Shown here piece after piece: positions 1-6,297 of a DNA stretch of 40,863 bases (positions are counted from its first letter, which is position 1; each line of letters opens with the position of its first letter). The stretch lies in contig CAJUNH010000013.1 of NCBI GenBank assembly GCA_910587795.1, positions 1-40,863 on the forward strand. Direction: 5' to 3'. Origin of the DNA: an uncultured Christensenellaceae bacterium (lineage in GTDB: Bacteria; Bacillota; Clostridia; Christensenellales; CAG-314). Under the pieces are notes generated by a model. It had not been told where the DNA came from, ran no database searches, and saw nothing but the letters and a program-made list of their open reading frames with translations. Position numbers and translations under genes: made by a program.

Positions 1-229
1 TTATGTCCTTTATAACCACTGCGCCGCCCGAATTCGGGTCGGACGGAACTTCGAAAGTTTTACCGAACATTTCCGCAATTTCGCGGTTGGTGTATTTTAT
101 ACCTTCAAACGCTTCTTCGTACATTCGCGCAACGCGCGCAGGCGTTTCGCGCAGACCTTCCCTGTCGGGGTCTTCGCCTATGGCGGTTAATAACCCGCGG
201 ATATGTTTTTCTATTTCTTTAATATCCAT
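1..229 (-). CDS. folE: GTP cyclohydrolase I, N-terminal part (cut by window edge)
   Basis: Partial gene; only the first 76 residues lie in the window. The translation has the FolE N-terminal helices and the stretch EDPDREGLRETPARVARMYE, a hallmark of GTP cyclohydrolase I. The enzyme turns GTP into 7,8-dihydroneopterin triphosphate, the shared first step of tetrahydrofolate and of 7-deazaguanine (queuosine) synthesis. The start ATG is at 229-227, preceded by a TAGGAG ribosome site. It lies 8 bases after the queE stop, so it is the third gene of a queD-queE-folE operon and its role here is probably to feed QueD. The zinc and catalytic residues of the C-terminal half are outside the window. Confidence 0.93.
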   Translation of the reverse strand, partial: MDIKEIEKHIRGLLTAIGEDPDREGLRETPARVARMYEEAFEGIKYTNREIAEMFGKTFEVPSDPNSGGAVVIKDI

Positions 230-237
230 TTTTTCTC

Positions 238-903
238 CTATACCCCGCGCATATCGGGATTCCAGATAATTTTATGCAGCTGTAATTGCAGACGGACGCC
301 GTTAAGATTACGCTCTTTCATAAAGTCCGCTATTTCTACCGGCTTAATTTTTCCAAACACGGGGCTGAAATAAACGCGGCACCTGTCTGTAAGTGAGTAA
401 CGGTTTATTATCTCTTCCGCACGCAGCAGATCGCACATATCCCCTACCACAAATTTGACCGCGTCACGTAGCGTAAGGTAAGAAAAGTTTTCCGTCAGCA
501 TATATTTTTCCATTCCGCTAGAAGGAAGCTTATAATCGGCGGTAACTGATGGACGCGGCGAAAGCGAAACGATTTCTCTCAACGGCACGCTTCCGTTGGT
601 TTCTATTTCGACTTCTGCGCCCGACTCTCCCAACAGCACTATAAGACGCGCTATATCTTCCTGCAAAAGCGGTTCGCCGCCCGTCAGGGTAACGTTTTTT
701 ACACCTGTAGACTTGACGTATGCAACCAGTTCTTCCGCAGAAGCAAGCACGTATTTTACGTCGGCGGTATTTGCCCAGTGCGTGTCGCAGTAACCGCAAT
801 CGAGATTGCAGCCGCAAAACCGCAGAAACACGGCAAGCTCGCCCGCGCGCGGACCTTCGCCGTTGATGCTTACAAACTTTTCGGCAACTTTAAAACAAAA
901 CAT
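238..903 (-). CDS. queE: 7-carboxy-7-deazaguanine synthase (radical SAM)
   Basis: QueE converts 6-carboxy-tetrahydropterin to 7-carboxy-7-deazaguanine using SAM and a 4Fe-4S cluster, in the preQ0/queuosine pathway. The 221-residue product has the canonical CX3CX2C cluster motif at residues 32-39, the N-terminal SINGEGPRAG segment typical of QueE, and a TGGEPLLQ segment (near 73-80) that contacts SAM. The reading frame stays open upstream, but the ATG at 903 gives the normal family N-terminus and follows the queD stop by one base, so translation is probably coupled. It is the middle gene of queD-queE-folE. queC is not in the window. Confidence 0.95.
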   Translation of the reverse strand: MFCFKVAEKFVSINGEGPRAGELAVFLRFCGCNLDCGYCDTHWANTADVKYVLASAEELVAYVKSTGVKNVTLTGGEPLLQEDIARLIVLLGESGAEVEIETNGSVPLREIVSLSPRPSVTADYKLPSSGMEKYMLTENFSYLTLRDAVKFVVGDMCDLLRAEEIINRYSLTDRCRVYFSPVFGKIKPVEIADFMKERNLNGVRLQLQLHKIIWNPDMRGV

Positions 904-904
904 A

Positions 905-1324
905 TCACTCACCGTACTCCGCGCAGTTTTCGGGAGTTTCGTACACTGCCACGCTGAAAACAGGCAGCCCCCTGCTGCAAAGGTCTGCGTATATGTGCGC
1001 GGCAAAGTTTTCGGCAGTCGGTCTGAAATCCGTTTCGACCAATGTAAACCCCTCGTCTTTAAGCGCGGCAACGGTCGCAGGTTTAAGGGTGTTTTTTTCG
1101 TAAATAAAAGTATGGTCAAAGCCTTCCGCAAGCTCTTTTACCGCATGCTTAAAATCACCGAAATCCAAAAGCATACCGCGCTTTTCGCCGCTTTTTTGCA
1201 ATTTATCGCCGCTTATCTTTACTTCCACAACCCAGTGGTGACCGTGTATATTTGCGCACTTACCGTTATATCCGTGAAGGAAGTGCGCGCTGTCAAAACT
1301 AGCCGAAGTTTTTAAATAATGCAT
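905..1324 (-). CDS. queD: 6-carboxy-5,6,7,8-tetrahydropterin synthase
   Basis: QueD makes 6-carboxy-tetrahydropterin from dihydroneopterin triphosphate, the product of FolE. The 139-residue protein has the fold markers FDSAHFL (zinc ligand His14), KCANIHGHHW (Cys23 as the expected catalytic Cys; His27 and His29 as zinc ligands) and a later FDHTFIYE strand. The frame is open further upstream, but the ATG at 1324 gives the family's normal start and is preceded by AAAAGGAGAGAT. It is the first gene of the operon, behind a preQ1-type riboswitch and terminator, so the cluster is probably switched off when preQ1 is plentiful. Confidence 0.95.
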   Translation of the reverse strand: MHYLKTSASFDSAHFLHGYNGKCANIHGHHWVVEVKISGDKLQKSGEKRGMLLDFGDFKHAVKELAEGFDHTFIYEKNTLKPATVAALKDEGFTLVETDFRPTAENFAAHIYADLCSRGLPVFSVAVYETPENCAEYGE

Positions 1325-1339
1325 ATCTCTCCTTTTACC

Positions 1340-1371
1340 AAAAAAAAATACAGCCGCGACAAAACGACTGC
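1340..1371 (-). terminator. Leader terminator of the queDE-folE operon
   Basis: Read on the minus strand, GCAGTCG and CGGCTGT form a 7-bp stem (with G-T pairs) around an 8-base loop, followed by A and nine T. It sits between the riboswitch and the queD ribosome site, as expected of a transcription-termination expression platform. Confidence 0.75.
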
Positions 1372-1398
1372 ACCTAAAAAGACTCTTCATCTTTAGAT

Positions 1399-1441
1399 GC
1401 CCTGGTTTTGTTTAACGACAGGATGGCGCAAACGAACTGTC
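1399..1441 (-). promoter_or_regulatory. preQ1-I-like riboswitch
   Basis: On the minus strand, GACAG (1441-1437) pairs with CTGTC (1421-1417) as P1. The 15-base loop contains GCGCC. The A-rich 3' strand TTAAACAAAACCAGGGC follows, whose GGC/GGGC end can pair back to the loop as a pseudoknot. Order, size and the A-rich strand match class I preQ1 aptamers; the strand is very close to the Thermoanaerobacter tengcongensis aptamer as I remember it. Position supports the call: about 4 bases after the predicted transcription start and just before a terminator and the queuosine genes. Confidence 0.82.
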
Positions 1442-1451
1442 TATTTATTGT

Positions 1452-1480
1452 ATAATACCACGCCGCAACGCGTATGTCAA
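1452..1480 (-). promoter_or_regulatory. Promoter of queDE-folE
   Basis: TTGACA (1480-1475), a 17-base spacer and TATTAT (1457-1452) on the minus strand. The predicted start near 1445 places the riboswitch P1 stem at the very 5' end of the transcript. The rest of the gap up to 1759 is AT-rich and shows no gene. Confidence 0.85.
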
Positions 1481-1759
1481 CTCAACCGAAGCGCTTACGC
1501 GAAGCATATTTTCAAAATAACGTCAAAAAGCCTCCGCATATTCCGTAAGCAAATATGCAAAAATGCCATTTTTATGGAGTTTTTTTTGTAGCGGTATATC
1601 CTTTTGTGCGTATAACGCTTTAGTGACGGGATTGACCATTTTTTACTTATTTTTACACTATTATTGATTTAAACGGTATAAAAAATCTTTTGCACTATTT
1701 TAACGAAAACGAGCGCTGACTTAATTTTATTGCGTTAAAAAATTTTTAAATGCGTGATA

Positions 1760-2488
1760 ATGCCTAACGGCAAAAGATTTGCGGAAAAAACAGAAAGCAA
1801 TGCTGTAAATACGGATATACTGTCGTATTCCGTTTTGAAAGAAATCCGTTCGGACAAAACAGCGGTCCGCGTAGGCAATAACGCCGTCTATACAGTTACC
1901 GTAACAAATAATTCGGCGGCAAAGCTATTTAACAATTTATTTTCTATATCTCGGTCTAACGCAAGTTTTGAAACAGGCAGCGTTAAAATAAACGGAGACG
2001 TACAACCGACTTACGATCCCGTAAGAGGCTTTGCTCTGCCCGACTTGAACCCCGGCGATACAGTCGTTATAGAATATAAGCTAAAAGCGGACAAACAAAT
2101 CTCGATGCCGATAACGCACTTTGCTACGCTGCACTACACGGTAAACGATCCCGCAAGGGGAAACGTAAACTACGCTGAAAACACCGACACAGTTTCGCTG
2201 ATTGTTATATACGACAATCTCAGCGTTATAAAAACGGTGGACAAATCTTTTGCTTGCAAAGGTGAAAAACTGCACTATACAGTAAAAATTACAAATATCG
2301 GCAATACAACGAAAAACGGTTTGATATTTATATATCCTATTCCTATCGGTACGGAATTTGTAGAAAACAGTATTAGAATAGACGGAACTGTCTATTCGGT
2401 TTATAATCCCGAAACAGGATTTGTGCTTCGCGGATTAGCGCCGAACGAAACGACCGCTATTGAGTTTGACATAAAGGTGGTAAACTAA
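1760..2488 (+). CDS. DUF11-type repeat protein (second domain interrupted)
   Basis: A 242-residue protein with two tandem beta-sandwich repeats of the DUF11 (conserved repeat) type. Each starts with a V-K-like strand and a YTVTVTN or YTVKITN strand, then ITV-type segments, VDG/IDG-Y-P-x-x-GF and a L-x-P-x-(D/E)T element: VLKEIRSDKTAV to ADKQISM, then VIKTVDKSFACKG to EFDIKVVN. No signal peptide, membrane segment or sorting motif is visible. The second domain stops just where its last strands should begin; they are found in another frame immediately downstream (2490-2675). The start is uncertain: ATG 1760 is chosen, GTG 1754 is in frame, and no clear ribosome site precedes either. A possible promoter is TTGACC with TACACT near 1632-1659. 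The role is unknown; such domains occur in surface and appendage proteins. Confidence 0.7.
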   Translation: MPNGKRFAEKTESNAVNTDILSYSVLKEIRSDKTAVRVGNNAVYTVTVTNNSAAKLFNNLFSISRSNASFETGSVKINGDVQPTYDPVRGFALPDLNPGDTVVIEYKLKADKQISMPITHFATLHYTVNDPARGNVNYAENTDTVSLIVIYDNLSVIKTVDKSFACKGEKLHYTVKITNIGNTTKNGLIFIYPIPIGTEFVENSIRIDGTVYSVYNPETGFVLRGLAPNETTAIEFDIKVVN

Positions 2489-2489
2489 A

Positions 2490-2675
2490 ATGAATATAAT
2501 AACAAACGCCGCCGGCATTATCGATAATGCGGAAAACATCTCTGTGACTACCCAAAGCAACATGGTTACACCCCTTATACGGACACCCGAAGATAACGGC
2601 AGAATAATTAATTATAAAAGAAAAAATCCGTATAACCGGTGCTGCTGCCGCAATAAACACTACGGAAATTTTTAA
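2490..2675 (+). pseudogene. Frame-shifted C-terminal part of the DUF11 protein, or a coupled small gene
   Basis: A 61-codon frame starting at the ATG two bases after the preceding stop, shifted by +1. The first residues (NIITNAAGIIDNAEN... SNMVTP) look like the closing strands of a DUF11 domain: ITN-A, then SN-V-TP. These are the strands missing from the end of the upstream reading frame, so one ancestral protein has probably been split. The last part, KRKNPYNRCCCRNKHYGNF, is Cys-rich and basic. It could be a true frameshift mutation or sequencing error, a programmed shift at the TAA, or stop-start coupling. It ends just before a strong terminator, so both parts share one transcript. Confidence 0.55.
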
Positions 2676-2693
2676 AATCTAATAATTAATACA

Positions 2694-2733
2694 ATGCCGT
2701 ATTTTGTCAAAAGATAAAATACGGCATTTTTTT
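2694..2733 (+). terminator. Intrinsic terminator after the DUF11 gene
   Basis: ATGCCGTATTTT (2694-2705) pairs perfectly with AAAATACGGCAT (2716-2727) across a 10-base loop, followed by a run of T. Confidence 0.92.
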
Positions 2734-3221
2734 ATCTAGTTATATTAATAAGATTACACATTGTAACCGTTGTTACTAAATAAACGCTTGTGAAATTTAA
2801 AACGTGCCTATGCAGTATGCTGAAATCGCTGGCATATTTTAGGGTTTTATACCTTGCGTCTTTATGCCTTCCCTTACGATTTTAACGTGCCACATCATTA
2901 TTAATAAACGGCAAAAATAAATAAAATTACCATTTTTTACTTATATTTTTATAATTTTAAATTTTATTTTAATGTTTTTATATATTTTACTATAAATTTT
3001 GATGATATTTACTGCTTTTTCAGTAGTATTATTATAAATTATACGGCACAAAAAAGCTTTAATGCCGCATACATTTTATTTTAAAATTACTGCACCGAAA
3101 ATAATTAAAGTACAGATTAATATTAATAAAACCCACTGCAATACTAAAAAATTTTTATTCGCGGATAACAGACAACTGTAAATATCTATTCAATAATTTT
3201 TGTATTTTGGGTTAATTTTCG
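2734..3221 (+). other. AT-rich non-coding stretch
   Basis: About 490 bases between the DUF11 terminator and the ABC-F leader promoter. I see no convincing gene or RNA element. The 16-mer ACCATTTTTTACTTAT occurs here (about 2929) and also upstream of the DUF11 gene (about 1635), but it is low complexity. Confidence 0.5.
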
Positions 3222-3250
3222 TTGTATTTAGGGATAATATGTGTTATGAT
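3222..3250 (+). promoter_or_regulatory. Promoter of the ABC-F leader
   Basis: TTGTAT (3222-3227), a 17-base spacer and TATGAT (3245-3250). A start near 3257 gives a leader of about 370 bases before the ABC-F gene and just precedes an 11-codon reading frame. Confidence 0.65.
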
Positions 3251-3263
3251 AGAACGGTAATAA

Positions 3264-3299
3264 ATGTCGAGGTGCGAAGTGCATAAATTTTCTTGCTAA
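3264..3299 (+). CDS. Putative leader peptide MSRCEVHKFSC
   Basis: An 11-codon frame (ATG 3264, TAA 3297-3299) at the 5' end of the ABC-F transcript. Its last four codons form the left arm of a long hairpin (3285-3371). Such short frames upstream of ABC-F and Erm genes sense ribosome-targeting drugs by stalling. The ribosome site is weak, so the call rests on position and on the overlap with the hairpin. Confidence 0.45.
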   Translation: MSRCEVHKFSC

Positions 3300-3371
3300 A
3301 AATTAATAACGTAAGTTAAGAGGGAAAGGCAATATTCCTCCCTTTTGGCTTATTTAACTGCAAGAAAGTTT
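3285..3371 (+). promoter_or_regulatory. Attenuator-like hairpin in the ABC-F leader
   Basis: AAATTTTCTTGC (3285-3296) pairs with GCAAGAAAGTTT (3360-3371), allowing one G-T pair. Inside it GTTAAG can pair with CTTATTTAAC, and AGAGGG-AGG pairs with CCT-CCCTTT as an inner hairpin. A further small hairpin (3405-3424) and a terminator (3432-3466) follow. A ribosome stalled on the leader peptide would occupy the left arm and could change the downstream fold. Confidence 0.55.
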
Positions 3372-3431
3372 AATCAATGCTTTTAATTTAAGCGCAACGC
3401 CATCGGTCTAAAATATTTTTAGGACGTTTTT

Positions 3432-3466
3432 GAGTTATGAGATTACTTTCTCATAGCTCTTTTTTT
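3432..3466 (+). terminator. Leader terminator before the ABC-F gene
   Basis: GAGTTATGAGA (3432-3442) pairs with TCTCATAGCTC (3449-3459; one G-T pair) around a 6-base loop, followed by seven T. It lies 160 bases before the ABC-F start and inside its leader, so it is an attenuator rather than the end of another gene. Confidence 0.85.
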
Positions 3467-3628
3467 AGCGTTAAGCGTATAGAGAGATGAAAACATTTTG
3501 CAATTTAAACATCGCCGATTTAATATGTAAGTTAAAAAAAACGCAACCCGACGTAGCTTACCTTTGATTTATATTTATTACAAAAACAGAGTATTCGGGT
3601 AAAAAAATTAATATAAAGGAGGAATATA

Positions 3629-5089
3629 ATGTCCGTAATTAAAATAGAAAACTTAACTTTTTCGTACTCGTCTGCGTGCGACAATATTTTCGATAACGTT
3701 AGTTTTCAGCTGGACACCGACTGGAAACTAGGATTTACGGGAAGAAACGGACGGGGTAAAACCACTTTTTTAAAATTATTGCAAGGAAAATACGAATACG
3801 GAGGAAAAATATTATCGCCGGTTAAATTCGATTATTTTCCGTACGACGCAGCAAATAAAACCGAACTTACGCAAGACGTTTTGCAATCGGTTTGCCCTAC
3901 AGCCGAGGATTGGCAGATAATACGCGAACTATCCTATTTGGACGTAGAGTGCAACGTATTGTACCGACCGTTTAATACGCTATCCAACGGAGAACAAACC
4001 AAAGTTTTGCTTGCCGCGCTGTTTTTAAACGAGGAGAGCTTTTTGCTTATCGACGAGCCTACAAACCACCTGGACACGCATGCGCGCGAAGTGCTTTCCA
4101 AGTATTTACAAAAGAAAAAAGGCTTTATTTTGGTATCGCACGACAGAGCGTTTTTAGACGGCTGCGTAGACCATATTATGTCTATAAATAAAAATAATAT
4201 CGAAATTCAAAAAGGAAACTTTTCCTCTTACATGGCAAATTATCGGTTGCAGCAGGATTTTGAGCGCAAGCAAAACGAGCGTTTACAACGCAGTATCGAT
4301 CGCTTGCAGGAATCCGCGCAGCAAAGCGCATGCTGGTCGTTCCGCACCGAAGCGTCTAAATCGGGAGCGGCTGACAAGGGTTTTGTGGGACGTCAAGCAG
4401 CCCAAATGATGAAACGCGCAAAGTCCATACAGTCGAGACGGCAAAAAGCCATAGACGAAAAATCGGCGCTGCTTAAAAACGCCGAAAACGAAAGCAGTTT
4501 AAAAATATCGCCTAAGACATATCGCGAGGAACGTCTTGCTTCGTTTAAGTCCGTTGTACCCTGCTACGGCGTCAGCGGCGTTTGCAGACCCGTAAGTTTT
4601 GAAATTAAACGCGGAGACAGGATTGTTTTGGACGGAAAAAACGGAAGCGGAAAAAGCAGTTTGCTTAAGTTGCTGTGCGGACAAAATATAGACCGCTTGG
4701 GAAAAGTCGAAGTCGGTTCTAATTTGGAAATATCATATATTCCGCAGGATACGTCGCACTTGCAGGGGACGTTTAAAGATTATGCGCGCAACCAACGTAT
4801 CGACGAAAGTCTGTTTAAAACCATATTGTATAAAATGGGATTTGAAAGAAGACTATTTGAAAAAAAGCTGAACGATTTGTCCGACGGTCAAAAGAAAAAA
4901 GTGTTGATTGCAAAAAGTCTTTGCGAACAGGCGCATTTATACGTTTGGGACGAACCGCTTAATTTTATAGACGTTTATTCCCGCATACAAATAGAGGAAT
5001 TGCTTATGCAATTTAAGCCTACTATGATTTTTGTAGAGCACGACAAAGCTTTTCAAGACAATATTGCAACAAAAGTTGTAAAACTGTAA
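3629..5089 (+). CDS. ABC-F ribosome-protection ATPase, Lsa-like
   Basis: A soluble 486-residue protein with two ABC domains and no membrane segments. Domain 1 has Walker A GRNGRGKTT (38-46), signature LSNGEQ (118-123) and Walker B FLLIDEPTNHLD (138-149). A long charged linker with many Gln, Arg and Lys follows (the interdomain helices that reach the peptidyl transferase centre). Domain 2 has GKNGSGKSS, LSDGQ and LYVWDEPLNFIDV. Length, the opening NLTFSYSSACDNIFDNVSFQLDTDWKLG and the WDEPLN box match the Lsa/CplR group, which protects ribosomes against lincosamides, streptogramin A and pleuromutilins. Drug range cannot be read from sequence. The ribosome site AAAGGAGGAAT is strong, and the long leader suggests induction by drug-stalled ribosomes. 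Confidence 0.92.
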   Translation: MSVIKIENLTFSYSSACDNIFDNVSFQLDTDWKLGFTGRNGRGKTTFLKLLQGKYEYGGKILSPVKFDYFPYDAANKTELTQDVLQSVCPTAEDWQIIRELSYLDVECNVLYRPFNTLSNGEQTKVLLAALFLNEESFLLIDEPTNHLDTHAREVLSKYLQKKKGFILVSHDRAFLDGCVDHIMSINKNNIEIQKGNFSSYMANYRLQQDFERKQNERLQRSIDRLQESAQQSACWSFRTEASKSGAADKGFVGRQAAQMMKRAKSIQSRRQKAIDEKSALLKNAENESSLKISPKTYREERLASFKSVVPCYGVSGVCRPVSFEIKRGDRIVLDGKNGSGKSSLLKLLCGQNIDRLGKVEVGSNLEISYIPQDTSHLQGTFKDYARNQRIDESLFKTILYKMGFERRLFEKKLNDLSDGQKKKVLIAKSLCEQAHLYVWDEPLNFIDVYSRIQIEELLMQFKPTMIFVEHDKAFQDNIATKVVKL

Positions 5090-5166
5090 AATCGGCACTA
5101 TTATAAAAAAAGCTTACCGCGTTTTTACACATACGCGTAATAAAATCCGCAATACGCACAAGCGGC

Positions 5167-5195
5167 TTGATTTTTATTTAGAAATATTATATAAT
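5167..5195 (+). promoter_or_regulatory. Promoter of the GDPD gene
   Basis: TTGATT (5167-5172), a 17-base spacer and TATAAT (5190-5195). The roughly 210-base leader holds two hairpins: GCCGC...AACGTAAACT with AGTTTACCGTTAC...GGCGC (5225-5270), and GTACCG/CGGTAC (5275-5290). No known riboswitch class was recognised. The stretch 5090-5166 shows nothing clear. Confidence 0.75.
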
Positions 5196-5412
5196 AGGTA
5201 ATTGAGGTAAGCTTTTGCCTCACTGCCGCTTTAACGTAAACTATTTAACGAAAGTTTACCGTTACGGCGCAACCGTACCGCAAACGGTACTGCTTTTAAA
5301 ATTTGAACCGTATCGGTTTTACACATGATTGATTGGCGGCTGCATGCAAAGTATATTTTAGGCTTTTTGCGCTTTACACCGCTATTACAGAAGCTTAGGA
5401 GAAATTATCCGT

Positions 5413-6180
5413 ATGATTAGAAACGACTACAAATGGCTGACGGACACTTACGTTGCGCACAGGGGATTATTCGACAACGAAAACGGTATACCGGAAAATT
5501 CACTGCCCGCATTTGAACGAGCGGCAAAAAACGGATTCGGCATAGAAACGGACGTACAGATGTCTGCCGACGGAGTGCTGATGGTTTTTCACGATGACGA
5601 TTTAAAGCGTATGACGGGAGCGGAAGGCAACTTAAAAGATTACACCTATGACGAACTGCGCAAACTGCGCCTTGCAGATACGGATTGCGTTATACCTACG
5701 TTTGAGGAATTTTTATCGGCAGCCGACGGAGTAAACCTGGTTGTAGAAATTAAAACGCACGCAAATATAGGCGAGGTGGAAGCAAAGACTTACAAAACCT
5801 TAAAAAGCTATAAAGGACACTACTGTATAGAATCTTTTAATCCGTTTATCGTACGATGGTTTAAGGTAAACGCACCCGAAGTAATCCGCGGACAGCTGTC
5901 GTGTTCGTTTAAGCAAGCGCCTTGGCCGCGTTTTAAAAAGAATCTTTTGGCAAAACTTAAACTGTGCAGATGGAACGGCAGTCAGTTTATAGCGTACGAT
6001 GCCGACACAATACGAAACAACAAATACGTAAAAAAATTCGGCAAAAAAATACCGATTATTTGTTGGACTGTTACGAGTCAAAGCCAGTACGACGATTTGC
6101 ACGACTGTTTTGACAATATGATATTCGACAGTTTTATCCCCGAACGCAGGGACGTTATAATACCGCGTAACAGCAAATAA
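5413..6180 (+). CDS. Glycerophosphodiester phosphodiesterase family protein
   Basis: A 255-residue GDPD-type TIM barrel without signal peptide, so cytoplasmic (UgpQ-like). It hydrolyses glycerophosphodiesters to glycerol-3-phosphate and an alcohol. Metal and catalytic residues are visible: HRG (His16-Arg17), PENS (Glu28-Asn29), E-T-D (Glu45, Asp47) and FHDDDL (His60-Asp61); later strands include VEIKTH and ESFNP. The start ATG follows AGGAG by 13 bases. It has its own promoter and precedes, in the same direction, the 934-residue protein, but there is no sign of a functional link. Confidence 0.9.
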   Translation: MIRNDYKWLTDTYVAHRGLFDNENGIPENSLPAFERAAKNGFGIETDVQMSADGVLMVFHDDDLKRMTGAEGNLKDYTYDELRKLRLADTDCVIPTFEEFLSAADGVNLVVEIKTHANIGEVEAKTYKTLKSYKGHYCIESFNPFIVRWFKVNAPEVIRGQLSCSFKQAPWPRFKKNLLAKLKLCRWNGSQFIAYDADTIRNNKYVKKFGKKIPIICWTVTSQSQYDDLHDCFDNMIFDSFIPERRDVIIPRNSK

Positions 6181-6297
6181 TAATTTGCGCGGCGTTTACA
6201 GCATAATTAACGCCGAAAACAAGCGCGGTTTGCCAACGATATTTAATGCTGCACTTACAAACGGCTACAAAGCAATGTCACACTAAACGAGGTGAAT

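Noticed and set aside
1635..2944. 16-base direct repeat ACCATTTTTTACTTAT flanking the DUF11 genes
   Set aside because: The word is AT-rich and low complexity, and the match does not extend; it is not enough to call an inserted cassette.
5108..5216. Inverted AAAAGCTTACC / GGTAAGCTTTT, 86 bases apart around the GDPD promoter
   Set aside because: The arms straddle a promoter with no T run and no conserved loop; probably chance in AT-rich DNA, though it could be tested in relatives.
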